Position numbers and translations under genes: made by a program
Assembly: GCA_023213315.1 (NCBI GenBank)
Contig: JAKCPI010012724.1
Span: forward strand, 29,956-93,955
Direction: 5' to 3'
DNA: 64,000 bases
Source of the DNA: Euborellia annulipes
Lineage: Eukaryota > Arthropoda > Insecta > Dermaptera > Anisolabididae
Shown here: positions 33,546-46,534 of the stretch, piece after piece
Numbering within the stretch: position 1 is the first letter of the stretch
Layout: each line of letters begins with the position of its first letter
Notes under the pieces: generated by a model
The model's database searches: none
The model's input: only the letters and a program-made list of their open reading frames with translations
Told to the model about the DNA's origin: nothing

Positions 33546-35238
33546 CGTCGGAGCCGACGGCGGCGATCGTCGCCTTCATCTATTTTTGGACCTCGTTCTC
33601 AGACGACCGCCCGGCGACATCATGCACACCTCCTTCCTATTCAGAAATCGCATCCAAACAATGTATGTCCTTTTCCAAACAAAAACAAACAAAAACCCCA
33701 TGAATCATCCATGCTAGTCCTTATCTTTCTCTTCAAACATATACAACCTCAATTCTATTCTAATTACCTATTCAAATTGTATAAACTTATACTTATAATT
33801 CTATAACGGATCCATTAATGAAAATAAAATGGAAAAAGCCAAGGCATCAAACTAATTAATATCCACGTCTAATGTTCTATTCTATTCCTTTCCAAAATTA
33901 GTCCTTTGAAAAAATATTGTAAAACATCCAGACGTCATTATGATGCCAAATCTCATTTTGACTTCTATCTATTCCTATAAAATTACTAAACGAAATAAAT
34001 TCTGCAGTTAAGAAAACAAGAAATAAAATCCCAAGTAAATTTATTTTTTTTTAAAGACCTGCCGGATTTTTCAATTAGAGGAATTCTAATCATCCTTTGG
34101 TAAAAGCTGGGTAAAAGTAGTACACCAGAACTCAAGGAGTAAAATCTATAATCATTCAATCGAAACATATTTATATTAAATCAATAGAATTATATATTTG
34201 TGGTTTATAAAAAAATAATTTTTTTTTTTAAAAAAAAAAAAGGCCTTTATTTTTATTTAAATATTTGACATATTTATATTTTTTTACCATGGCAACCATT
34301 TCTCCTATCTTTCCCATGAAGTGCAAAATTCGTGCTGGCCATTTGTACCAAGGGTTGTAGGTTCGCATCCCGACTCATGCGACAATTTATGCCAAATGAA
34401 TTGACTTCCAATCCAAAAGAAATAATTAGAAACGGAGTCTAAATGGCCTTCCATGCCGAAAAAGACCTTAAATGAAATTTAAAAAAAAGTAGAAAATTGT
34501 ACCTCAAAATTTTGATAAGATTATGAGAATATACATTTTAAAGAAATATATTTATATTTCTCTTTATTTTACATTTCAAAGAGCATCTAAAAAATAATAT
34601 ATTTATGAATTTTATTCATTTGGCCCAATTCAATTAAAAACTTAGTTTTGCGTGTCAGGGTACCTAATTACCTGGAATTCATATATTTTACATTTATAAG
34701 TAAAAGAAAAGAAAATAATAATAGCTACAAACAACTTTGTCGACGCTGCACCACGCTGCACTGCAGGACCCTTGTGCAGGACTAATGGCAAGTTGAGAAG
34801 AATTTGTATATTTTTCTTTTACATACAAAGGAACTTCTGGTAAACACTTCACAAACTTCACAAACTTCATATTCCAAAAAATTGTATTTGGAAATAACAG
34901 GGAGGTATTTCAATAGAAATAAGAAATTTTGAATTCCTGCAAAGACCAATATTAGTTCGAGCTAACTCCTCCAGAGGGCAGGAGAGAGTTGAAATGCAAA
35001 TGGCGGTTAGCATTTACCGTTCCTTTTGACAATCGTCATTAAAAAGTCTTTCATTTGTGTGATCAAGTGACATTTAATTCTTTTAGATGACTAATTATTT
35101 TATTTTCAAATTCTTTATCATCTCATATTATATAACCTAATTAGTATATCTAAAAAAATTTCAATGTGAATAGTGTATGAAAGATGCGTCTAGGTTCATT
35201 ATAAGAACGGGAAACTCTTAGGAGAGATTTGGGACGAA
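33546..35238. promoter_or_regulatory. Divergent intergenic region between SBK-type kinase and syntrophin
   Basis: The two genes point away from each other with 1.7 kb between their ATG codons. Directly upstream of the kinase ATG the sequence is GC-rich (about 33540-33620), unlike the rest, as in a CpG-type promoter. A family A SINE lies at 34327-34490. No TATA box is evident near either start. Confidence 0.4.
34327..34490 (+). mobile_element. Family A SINE
   Basis: Box B (TAGGTTCGCATCCCGACTC) and the tail GGCCTTCCATGCCGAAAAAG followed by an A-run are visible; the first bases of the head are missing or diverged. Confidence 0.65.
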
Positions 35239-38200
35239 ATGGACATGCCGGGCGGACGCTCCGGCCTATTGGAAACCTACGTCCGAGGACAATGGTACCG
35301 GGTATTCGTCTCCATAGAGGAGGATTATCTCAGCATTTCTTTAGACGAGAGTTACGAAGCCTCGACAACCCTCAACGGCACCTTGAACAACAACAATAAC
35401 AATAACAACAACGTCGACGTCGGTGTCGGCGTGACAGATGTCCCAGAATCAGTAGCGAATCAAAAACGTCTTGTTCGTGTTGTTAAATCCGACAACAATG
35501 GCCTGGGAATTTCCATCAAAGGAGGCAAAGAGAACAAAATGCCAATTCTCATCTCGAAAATATTCAAGGTTAATTCCATTTACATGCTATATTATACTTT
35601 ATATATATATATATATATATATATCTATGTCTATGGTGACCATCTGGCCCGATTTACCCGAGATTTATTTTCACTTGTAAAAATACTCCATTATGAGTTC
35701 TTGTGCTCGATCTAAAATCCTAAATTTGTTTATAACAACACTTATAGTTCCATAGATTTCCTCATTTTCCATCCATTTATTTGAAATTGATATTACATAA
35801 ACCAAAATATTGTATTCTGTTTTTTTACTTTCTCTTAGCTTTATATATGTTAATATTTAGAGAGAGAAAGTATTGGTTTCATGTCAAAAATTCGATGTCG
35901 AGATTTTGATAGATATACACGTTTTGAGGTCCCCTAAAATCACAAAAGTGGTTTTCGCGACATTGTCTGTTAATCTGTAGGTCTGTGTGTGTCAGTGAAC
36001 AAAACGAAAAGAGCTAAGTGATTGAAATTTTATATTTAAGTTAGGTACCGTCCTGGGACTTAACGGGAAGCTTTTGAACAAAATCGGCCAACGAGTACTA
36101 ATACTTTACTGATGTACTTTTTCAGTTTTTTTTTTTTTTCGAATTTCTCAAAATTTGCTCTAACGTTTGGAGGGTTTACAAATATTTAATGATCTCAAAA
36201 TAATTTCACAAATTTTTACTAATATTTTTTTTAATTTGGTGCAAATGAATTCGTTCACCACAGTATTCTGTTTTTTCTTAAGATTTTGTCATGATATAAT
36301 CAAATTTGCTCTAAATATTTCATTTTTCAGTGTTATAAAAATGTTCATCCCTTCATATGAGTTTACCTTAAGGGCTTACACAAGGTTTACACAGGCTTTA
36401 ATGTAAAAATTTAGTTTTGTTTCTAACCATTAGAAGATTCTCACATTCACAAGTGGGAAATGAATTTCGGAATATTTCAGTCCAATTTTGCTCTTTCTCC
36501 ACAATGATTGATAATTGAAGTTAATTGAAGTAAATTGGTTTATTGAACTATGAATGTTCCTCTTTATTCTATTTTAGGGAATGGCAGCTGACCAAACAGA
36601 AGAATTATACGTCGGTGATGCAATTCTATCTGTCAACGGAGAAGATCTTAGAGAAGCGACACATGAAGAGGCTGTTAAAGCTCTAAAAAGAGCAGGCAAA
36701 GTCGTAGAGCTTGAAGGCAAGTAAAGTCTCAAAATGAACTTATTCAATTGTTCTCAATTTTAGAAAAAATGTGACCTAAATTACTTTTAATTAGAATAAT
36801 AGAAAACGTCAAGCATTCAAATCCATTTCTTCTTACATTCAAATGTCCTTGATCTGAACAAATAACAATGAGATTCGCTATGTTTATTTTACTGGTACAT
36901 TAAAAATTAATCTAACTCGACCGTATTGTTTATAATAGGGTAATGAATAGAGCGCGAATTCATTAATCTTCAAATTTCAAAAAAAAGGCCTATAAAAATA
37001 GAGATATCAGAATCAGGTCAACAAATCTTTTAATATATAGTTCGGACTGCAATTAAACGCTTTCTCCAAAATTGAAATAAGGTTCACATTCCATTTACTT
37101 TACTTTTAGCACCTGGGCCTTGATGTAGTGGTCAGCATGCTGGCCATTTGTATCAAGGGTGTTCTCACCCCGTCCCATGCGTGAAAAATGTATTTAAAAT
37201 GGATTAGGTACCAATTCTGCTGGTATTTATATATTATTAACGATTTGGATTTAACCGGCGTCCTAGCATAAAGATAGTCCATCCGCAGTGAATGCTCGAA
37301 GTGCTCTTTCGAGTCCAGGGGGTGCGATTTGCTTTGTATTTATCTTAAAAGATATATTGACTGGCTAATTTACAGTCTTTTGTTTAAGAAACTCCATCTT
37401 TTTTCTAATAAAGCTTTACTAAGTTCTTATTTGTTATTTATAAATTCTTATTAATCCTTTCAAGATATTGGCTCCCTTTACAGAAGTTGAATCCGGATAT
37501 TCCATACGTAAATTTTAATTAGATTCAGGCACAAGGAAAGAATTTTAATCAAGGAAAAGGAAAGGATTAATTTTTGTACCGTGACAAGAATAATCAAATA
37601 TTTGAATTTAATAGTAATAAGTATTCCTTGGTCAAGAGGATAGAGATAGTGACAAATGTCAATAGGCCCTATTGATAATCTTTAAAAGCCAATAGGTGTG
37701 GGTTCAGATCCCAACACTTAAGAATTTATTAGTTATAAGATTCTAGGTCAAGTACACTTGCATAAAGAGTAACAGTAAATGTGTCTCTGACTTAAAAAAA
37801 AAAGAACATTCCTTTTCAAACGTTCACTTTAACACTGCTCTACCCCATTAGTCCCTGTTCCATATATATTAATATATATTAAAAGTTATTTGACAGTAGA
37901 GTATTGCTAATCCGCCTAAACAGGACCGGATTCTAAAAATGCCGGATTACCCGAAACATTTAATTTAATGCAAAATTGATACATAATTCTATATATTGCA
38001 TATTTATCTCCTGAAAAAATCTGTAATGACACTTTATTTTCTTAAATTACCCCATTTTACTTTCTCGTTAACTTTGTCCACCAACAGGTTGGGCAGGTTA
38101 AAAAAATCGAAATTGAACTGAAGTTTCCAAAATGCGATTTGAGGTCCCCTGAATCCATTTAATCCATTTAAGTAGTTTTTGTAATAATGTTAGTTGTATT

Positions 38201-41200
38201 TGTGTGTGTGTGTGTATGTCTGTGGTAATTTTTTTCGTCAACGAAAAATCAAAAACTAATTGATCAATTGTTTTGAATTTTTGCACACATAAACTAGAGG
38301 TAATGGCCAAGAACTGAAAACTTTTTGTAAACATCGGACCATTAGGGGGCGCTCTATAGGGTCAATATTTTTTTCTTACATAACCTATAGTTTTTTGTAT
38401 ATATTCAGAAACTAGACTTTTTCCCGAGTAATATGATATTTAATATTAGTACATTTATTGGTCATAAATCTGTTAAAAAATTATTTAAATTGGAAAATTT
38501 AGCATAGCAACAGAACAAAATCAAAACAAACAAACGCGTTGCGTTATTTCTTTGAATATAGCCCAAGAGCCAGCGACGGCCAGACCTTCGTTATTTTATA
38601 AAAGCTGAAAGTTTTTCTATGTATGCCCCAATATAGGTAAGAATAATCCCCAACTATGAAACTTGGGTCGTGGTGGTTTTGGCAGATAACAGATAGTAAC
38701 GGTGTAGAAATTTGTATCTGAAATTCGTTATAGTATAAAGCTCAGTTTTTATATATTTTATTCCCAATAATGTTAGAAGTCGAGTTGTCCATTGCCAGAC
38801 ACTTAGTCAGTTCCATCCCCTTGCCAGACACCCTTAAACTACAAGAAATTGTAATTATACTTTTGTTATAGTATAAAAGCTGAATTTTATATATGTTATT
38901 TGAGGAACTATTAAATGATGTTTCCTCACTAGCCAGACAGTTTAGATGGTTCTTTCATCTTGCCAGACCCATTAAAGTCTGCCGTAGGTAGCGAGGAATA
39001 TATATATATATGTAAGAGGGGAGCGAGTGAAACAGTCCTTTCGGTCTATTGCGATCTTTTGTTTACCCCATGTGAATCTGTTGTTTACCCCATATTGTGT
39101 TTCTGAAAGATAAGTAAAGCAAACGTACGGCAGTATGAATTAAATGTGGCTAGTGTAAGTGTTTCATGGGGGATGTTTGTTTGTGAAAATGTGATCCCGG
39201 TAGAATAATATTATTTTCTGAGGAGACATTAATAAAATGACAAATGTTTGAGAATCGGAGAAAAAAACATGAACCTAAGTTATAAACATTTTTTCGTCTG
39301 ATGAGTATACAGCATATATTCTAACTGTGAATGCTCCGATAAAGCTATTGTCTCTGTGACATGTTAGTTCTGAGGAGACATTTCAGCCAAGGAATTAAAT
39401 AAAAAACTTAATGGGAATAAAAATAATGAAACACAACTAGCTGGAATTTTCTTCTCTCCTTTTCACCTATCTTTATAGTACTACAATCTACAACTTTTCA
39501 AAAAAATCTGACATCTTTGAACGAATGTTAATGACAATAGCGATGAAACTCAGGACGTAAAGATTCCGACTGAAAGTCATGATAGTATTAATGACTATCA
39601 GATCGTTTGTATCTTTTGTAATAAACAAAAGAAAAATCTACGATCTATAATGCTTCCACTTCATGAAGCTGATACAGATTTTTAATTTAATGATTTATTG
39701 ACATGAAAATTTTACTTAGTAATTTTTTGAAAATTTATTTTTTAGTCCTTAATAATGCTATATAATGAATTTTGATGATACATCCAAAAAAACACTTCTC
39801 CACACAATACGTCTGGCAAGATGAAAGAACCATCTAAACTGTCTGGCTACTGAGGAAACATCATTTAATAGTTCCTCAAATAACATATATAAAATTCAGC
39901 TTTTATACTATAACGAAAGTATAATTACAATTTCTTGTAGTTTAAGGGTGTCTGGCAAGGGGATGGAACTGTACTAAGTGTCTGGCAATGGACAACTCGA
40001 CTTCTAACATTATTGGGAATAAAATATATAAAAACTGAGCTTTATACTATAACGAATTTCAGATACAAATTTCTACACCGTTACTATCTGTTATCTGCCA
40101 CAACCACCACGACCCAAGTTTCATAGTTGGGGATTATTCTTACCTATATTGGGGGCATACATAGAAAAACTTTCAGCTTTTATAAAATAACGAAGGTCTG
40201 GCCGTCGCTGGCTCTTGCTCTAATAGTGGGTGGGCAATGTTGTGCGCTCATGGATTAGTCATAGCTGTCGTTTCGACCCGTGGTCTAAGTCATCTTCAGA
40301 GCCGGCTGGTAATAATGTGTGACCTTTTGGATTATTACAAGCATGCTCTGACCTCGGGCCGAAACGACAGACGTGGGGAGTCTTGTTTATTTCTGACTCC
40401 ACCACAGTTGTTAAAAGTTAACCATTTTCCTTTGGAAAAAATCTGGTGTGACTAGTCGCACAGCACACAACTTTCTCCTATCTTCGGGAAATCGAAAGTT
40501 GTGTTCTGTGCCTGTCCCACCAGATTTTTTGTGTCGAGATATACTTAGTTTCCACCGATATACATAGGCCTATATTAGAATTCAATCCAATGCTTTCTCT
40601 ATATATTTTAACATATATAGAGGTAAGAGAAAGTAAAAAAAAATTTTAATAGCATCATAGCACTTGTAACTTGTAGACTCTTACTTAGGATCTGCCCTCG
40701 CTCTTCTATTTCTAATTTAAACTTTATTTGATCATATACGTATTAATATTTAAATTTTTTATCCTATTTTTTGTTTAGTTAAATATCTTCAAGAGGTGAC
40801 ACCATACTTTCGGAAGGCCTCTCTTATGAGTGAAGTTGGATGGGAATTGCAACGAGGTTTCCTGACAAGTGAACCTCCCCCGAATCGATCGCCACAACGT
40901 GCGGACACTCGATATCTCCCTCTACTCTTGTGCAATCTCAGACGGGGAATCGGCCTCTCGTCAGAGAATTCCACAAATGGAGCAGACACTCCCGCAGGTT
41001 TATTTTTTATAAATTAATTAGATTTAAAATAGTTGTTTTTTAAATTACAAACCTATTCACTTTTGAAGTTATCATCATCGAGGAAAATATTCATCTAATA
41101 TTCTTTCAAAATCCTTTGATTTTTTTAATTGATAATGCAAATCGAAGTCAGCTAATAAATTAAGATTTATTTGTATCCTTTGATAAGAATTTTCACACTT

Positions 41201-44200
41201 GAAATAAATCTCTGTTATTATATAATATTTAAATAAATAAATTTTTGATAAAGCGTACTCATAAATAGTCTAAATTAATTTAAAGAAAAATCCTATAGAC
41301 CTTAAAAAATCAGCAATAACTTTTTCTTAACTTTCTCGTATACTTTAAAATTGTGTGATTATCTCAAAAACTAATAATAAGTTTTCGAAAAAGCTTGTAA
41401 AAATAAAAATTATTTAAAATAATATGTTTTTATATTCATAATATAACAGAAAATTAAAAATTTCAAAATTTATGGTTGACGGATTTATTGCAAAAGTTGA
41501 TACAGGCCTAGATTCTTTTTTAATATATTGTATTCACACACTTACAGACATAATATACTTTCAAAAGTTTTTTAAAAACATCGAGAATCTTCAAAATCTC
41601 GACGTCGAATTTTTTGACTATTACGAATGTCTTTTGTTTAGGGCCAGAAAACGAGCGATGTCTGGAGCTAGTATCCCCCGACAATGTACATCGGGTACAG
41701 CTACGTGCTGGGGATGCAGCCGAGGCCCACGCCTGGTTCAATGCACTACATTCCGCACTTGGGACGCTTACATCTTCTGCTATCCGCCAGGCTAGCGCAG
41801 TCCTTGCCATGTCTATTCAACATATGGGTTGGCTCAGTCGTTATGTGGACCAGCCCGAAGCCACTTGGGTTGGTATCATTAAAAATAAATGGTCGGACTA
41901 AGCCGAGCGCACAACTTTGCCCACCCATTATTCACCCATTATCCCCTCTAGAGCCCCCCTAATGGTCCGATGTTTTACATATTATATATCATTTTACTCG
42001 GGAGAAAGTCTAGTTTCTGAATATATAAAAATAATTATAGGTTATGTAAGAAAAAAATATTGCACCCCCCCCCCCCCCCCCTAGACCCTCCTAATTGTCC
42101 GATGTTTACCAAAAGCTTGTTTTTATTTTATTTTTTTTTTTGTACTAATATATAAGCTCATCAGCCTATTAGCTTTACGATTGAAAAACTTCCAAGGGGC
42201 TGTCGTTTTTGATACAAAACACAAAAAATCTGCTAATTGATATGGAATACTTTTTTTTCTTTTATATTCAATATATTAAATTTAACAATGAAAAGACAGC
42301 AAATTCTATATACTAAATAATTTTATTTATAAATATGTTAAACCTACACCATTTTCCCTTCAAACTATAAATGATGCCAGTGAAGAGATAATTATTTTAT
42401 CAACAGTGTTTAATATCAGATATTTTTCAAATTTAACATAAGCCACGAGACTGACGCTTAAATCGAGGCACGCAACTTTGAAATAAAAAAAAATAATGTA
42501 AATTTATTTAAAATCAAAATGTATGATTTAATAACGCTTAATAAATATCTTAGATTATATCGATATGGATAATAATGATATAAATCCATTAGCTTAAAAT
42601 AAATTTGCATTTAAATGTTCACTTTTTGAGCAGGACTGACATTTTAGGGTTAAAAAGAAGAATATTTTCAATAAATTTTTAAAATTTCAATATTTATCAT
42701 TTCTGCCAAAAGATTATTAACTTTTTCTATTAAATGATGTTTAAAAATAGTCAATTTGGACAATTTGGAAGTGACTTAATTATTGTATTTGCAATTACGT
42801 TAACTCATTTTTGTAGAATGCCCCATTATATATTTTATTAAATTCTCTTATTATTTTTGTTTATACAGGTTAGTGTATTCGGAGCAGTAACAGAACGAGA
42901 GCTTCGGCTATACGAAGCAGCACCCTGGTCGGCTGAGGCGTGGCAGAAACCATGTCTCATGTGTCCGTTGCTTGCCACAAGGTTGGTGACCGCTGAGGGT
43001 CATGCCCTCACTGTTAGGTGTGGCACTCAGCATGGAGTGGCCACACATAGGCTACGAGTAGCCACTGCCAGAGATTTAGCATGTTGGGCTCGTGCCCTCG
43101 TCCACGGCAGTCACGCCGCTGCCCATCTTACTCGACAGGTCAGTCACTCCTTTCTTAAATTCATGATTTGAATTATAATTTTTATGTATAATTATTATTA
43201 ATCGTTGATTACTTGGGCTGGATTTTGAGATTGATAAATAAGAGAAAAGAAACCAGCGCTTATTTAACCACCATACACTATTTATTTGCAAATATTTCGG
43301 GTATCAAACGCCTTCCATCATTCCTTGTTGGTAATTTGCCTATTTAAGAACATTAATATGAAAATGGCAAACATTTATTTAATCAGACGTAAAAATATAG
43401 ACGACATCCACTACCAAAACTATTAGCTGCAGTGATGATGGGTGGCTTTTTGCAACCCGAAATATTTGCAAATAAATAGTGTGTATGGTGTATAAACAAG
43501 CGCTGGTCTTTATTTATCAATTATTATTATTATATACTACTTTTGCCTTCATATAAATATTTTTTAAAGATAAATTAAATCTTTAAGACAAAAATACGAA
43601 TCTTTAAGTAGCACGCCCAGTGTTCGTCGGGATAGACGCTTTTATATATTTATTACCTCTGATAATAACTCAAATTAATAATGAATGATTAGATTAAACT
43701 TAAGTAGTTTGATTCATCTATGAGTATGCACCTTTACTTCTGTTTATTCTAAGCATTTATAGACTACAGTACTAGCTGAAGTAGGGTTGCGTTTGTCAAC
43801 TCTACCCCGCTCGGCCCTAGCGGGCGGCGTTTCGAGATATCACTAAAAGCTGTAAATAAATGTATTTTAATTAATTTCGCACCCTAATATAAAAATATGA
43901 AATAAAAAAATCGAGTGAAAAATAAATTTTAGGTGTGGGGTAGGCTCGATAGAACTTCCTGAGGGCTGAAATACCATTTTTCAATTATTTACATCCTAAG
44001 AAAGCGTCACTTGAAAATTTATTAAAATCGAGTGAAAAATAAATTTAAGGGGGGGAGAGGGGAGGGGGGGGGGTCGAAGGGGCGAAAAAACTTTTTGAAT
44101 TGTCTAATTTTAGAGGGAGGAAGAATTTTTATCGTAAAGCGAGTCAGAACTTGTTTTTCAATGCTTTCCTATGGGAGATTTGTGAATCCCTAATTAGGGA

Positions 44201-44711
44201 GGTTCCCTACCCCTAATTTGACATAATGTTAGCCTAAAATCATCCCCGGAAATTTTAATACCCATTAAAAAAACTCCATGAAATCGGTCCAGTAGTTTCG
44301 GAGTCTTTGTGTACAGACAGAATGTCTTTTATATAATAGTATAGATATATATAGATATTTTACATTTCAAAATTTAAAAAAATTACACCAATAACTTTTG
44401 TAATTTTAACTTAGGTGACCGCACGGTGCACATGGCAAGGTCAGCCGGCACAACTTACTCTGCACTACGAGCAAGGTTTTACGTTGACTGAAGCAGCACG
44501 TCCCGAACGTCGTCTCTGGCATTTTCCGTTTGAGCGACTTCGTGCCTCTGCCGATGACTCTCAACGTTTACTTTGGTTGGATTTTGCGGCTGCCGGTGAT
44601 CAATCGGCTGAGGAAATGGAGCTTGATCTTGAGGCGTGCCCCAAACCTCTTGTTTTCATCTTGCACAATTTGCTTTCTGCAAAGATGCATCGTCTCGGCC
44701 TCAGCATTTAG
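35239..44711 (+). CDS. Syntrophin (dystrophin-associated adaptor), 493 aa, six exons
   Basis: Exons: 35239-35568, 36578-36716, 40779-40997, 41642-41868, 42869-43138 and 44415-44711, total 1482 bases. The protein has the syntrophin order: split first PH domain beginning [15 protein letters not shown] (8-22), PDZ domain at about 77-160 with carboxylate-binding loop GLGISIKGG, the second half of PH1 (GWELQRGFL, then HAWFNALHS), the second PH domain in exons 4-5 ([21 protein letters not shown]), and the C-terminal SU region ([22 protein letters not shown]) that binds dystrophin. A run of nine Asn (50-58) sits in the PH1 split. In animals syntrophins tether channels, kinases and nitric oxide synthase to the dystrophin complex at membranes and synapses. 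Intron 2 uses a GC donor. Introns hold several foldback elements. AATAAA is at 45063. Confidence 0.95.
35826..36170 (+). mobile_element. Partial foldback-family element in syntrophin intron 1
   Basis: TTACTTTCTCTTAGCTT and TCAAAAATTCGATGTCGAGA match the left half of the element at 14194. The right half is absent. Confidence 0.6.
37108..37235 (+). mobile_element. Truncated family A SINE in syntrophin intron 2
   Basis: The tRNA-like head is visible (GCCTTGATGTAGTGGTCAGC, then GTGTTCTCACCCCGTCCC), but the 3' tail is missing. Confidence 0.55.
38041..38480 (-). mobile_element. Repeat shared in inverse orientation with 41950-42180
   Basis: ACATCGGACCATTAGGGGGC and TTCTTACATAACCTATAGTT recur as their complements after syntrophin exon 4. 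The two copies lie in different introns of the same gene facing each other. Confidence 0.55.
38565..40217. mobile_element. 1.65-kb element with 404-base inverted arms and internal subrepeats
   Basis: Arms are 38565-38968 and 39811-40217; outer ends CAAGAGCCAGCGACGGCCAG and its complement. Each arm holds three degenerate copies of GTTATAGTATAAAAGCTGAA and five of TTGCCAGAC. The 840-base core is unique and ends with a small coding-like remnant (about 39600-39680, CIFCNKQKK, two cysteines) that recalls transposon-encoded zinc-finger starts. No full transposase. It lies in syntrophin intron 2. Confidence 0.75.
40240..40390. repeat. Facing pair of GAAACGAC/GTCGTTTC motifs, hammerhead-like
   Basis: GCTGTCGTTTCGACCCGTGG with ATCTTCAGAG (minus sense) faces CTCGGGCCGAAACGACAG (plus sense). 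The layout is like that at 57895-58292 but more decayed. Confidence 0.35.
40435..40530. mobile_element. 96-base hairpin element, copy 2
   Basis: AAAAAATCTGGTGTGACTAG and its return CCCACCAGATTTTTT enclose ACAACTTTCTCC...GGAAATCGAAAGTTGTG. It is homologous to the element at 14775. Confidence 0.65.
41950..42180 (+). mobile_element. Repeat with 20-C run after syntrophin exon 4
   Basis: Inverse partner of 38041-38480. A run of C at about 42064-42082 lies inside. It begins about 80 bases after the donor of exon 4. Confidence 0.5.
43230..43526. mobile_element. Inverted-repeat element in syntrophin intron 5
   Basis: The left arm TTGATAAATAAGAGAAAAGA...ACCAGCGCTTATTTAACC returns at 43450-43526 (AGCGCTGGTCTTTATTTATC). 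The arms include AAATATTTCGGGT, the phrase seen with the hammerhead-like motifs elsewhere. Confidence 0.6.
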
Positions 44712-44899
44712 TTATACAACCAAACAGCCGACCCCCAACTTCGCCAGCGCCTGCACCTGCGCCTCCATGCTTCCTCACCTTCCATCAAAATTCACCATCA
44801 CTTGGGTTGATATTCGTCTTATTCAAGTTTACTATACTAAAAGTCACAAATATTAAAATTACTTCCTTTTAAACAGTATTAATAAGATTTTCCTCAAAG

Positions 44900-46530
44900 T
44901 GATTGTGCTATTTTAAACTTTGATTGTCATCTGCCATTTCAGAAATTTATTTCCAACAATTATTGATATCATATATCTAACAAAATTTTCCATTACTATT
45001 TATTTGAAATATAACCAAGAACAAGTTTCTAAATTGATGATCTATTTTTTAAAATTTGAGGCAATAAACACTTTTGAAAAACGAAAAATATATTTGTGAA
45101 AAACCTATAAATGCTTAGAAAAAAAAATAGGATTTGATCATCCATAGGGTTACGTCACATTTTTTCTGTGTAGTTGTGGTTGTTTCTCAAAAACATTCCA
45201 TTAAAATGAATTTTATTTATTAAGGTGGTATTTATGTGAGTTTCACGAGGGTAAAAATGTAATAACACAAATTTAAATACTCAATTTATACTGAATACTG
45301 AATTTTATTTATCTATAATGAATGATTATTAAAAATCAGTTTCTTTCAGATGGAAGTTCTATAAAAACAAACCTATCAAATTCCGTAGGCATACTACGAA
45401 AAAACTTAAAAATTAAATAAGCGAGAATCAGGTATTTTCTCTAAAAACAGACGTTAAAATTCAACATCATAAAGTGGGTGTTAAAAAGTAAAGTAATAAC
45501 ACCAGCGTTAAAAAATTCTATCCTCTAAACAAAGTTTTAACAGCGTCGTTAACATTTTACTTTTTAGCACAAGGTGTTAACGATCCATATGAAGATATCT
45601 GTTTTCTGCTTGTTCGTGTTTTTACACCCTCGCATGACACATTGAAAATTCCCAAATTCCCTTTATGACAATTGAGTATTTGAAAACTCTACAAAATTTA
45701 AACTCATTTTAACATTTTTCTTTAAAGTTACCAATTAACTATCTTAAAAATAGCCCATAAGCTCAATATTTTCTTCAGTGTTTATTGTAAAATATTAATC
45801 TATTTATATAATTCTTTTTATATTCAAGTTTAAAATCTACACAATACTTTAGGACATTCTATATCTGCTATCCGTCTAAATAAATCATTTGGACACGGAT
45901 TAAATTTTAAAAAATTTATTAGAATAAAAATTTTAATTCTGTCCATTTTATTTTGAAACGAATAGTATATGATGTAGCTTTTTTCTTATTATTAATAATT
46001 TATTTCTAGTTGTATTTAACGGAAGAATTTTAAGAGATTAAGAGATATTATTAATATTTTTGACTTTTAAAAAATGTCTTTCATAGTGGAATTAATTTTT
46101 ACTTTTTTTAATATAAAAAGCAAAAAAAAATCACTTGTTTTCCTTTCTATATTTAATCGTTAACTACTAATCTCCTCCCCTCAATAAATTATTGTATAAC
46201 CTCTTTTTTTGTCAAGTTAAGTTTCTTTTCTACTTACAAACTTAATATGTATATATAATTGGTTAAATCTAGTAGTATTAATAGTACTACTAGAGTGAGG
46301 GGCAATATTAAAGCACCTCATTGGTTTGCCTATATGATTATTTCATTGTTTTTTTTTTTTTTTTTTTAATTAAAAAAACTAGTTCATAAGTTTCAATGAT
46401 TTATTAACAATTGAACATTTTTAACACTTATTACGATAATATATATAAAGCTTTATTTCGATATTTTTGGTTTATATTAAGAAGTAATTTGACATCTAGA
46501 TTGTTAGTTTAAATATAATATAAACATGAA
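44900..46530. other. Intergenic AT-rich DNA after syntrophin, nothing recognised
   Basis: Apart from the possible poly(A) signal at 45063 and a T-run near 46350, I find no frame, boxes or terminal repeats. Confidence 0.4.
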
Positions 46531-46534
46531 ATAA

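Noticed and set aside
33300..33806. 168-aa ORF on +
   Set aside because: It runs antisense across exon 1 of the SBK-type kinase and its GC-rich upstream region, with an Arg-rich composition typical of a shadow frame.
36721..36722. GT donor for syntrophin exon 2
   Set aside because: Using it shifts the frame and gives a stop at once, while the GC donor four bases earlier gives the correct PDZ end.
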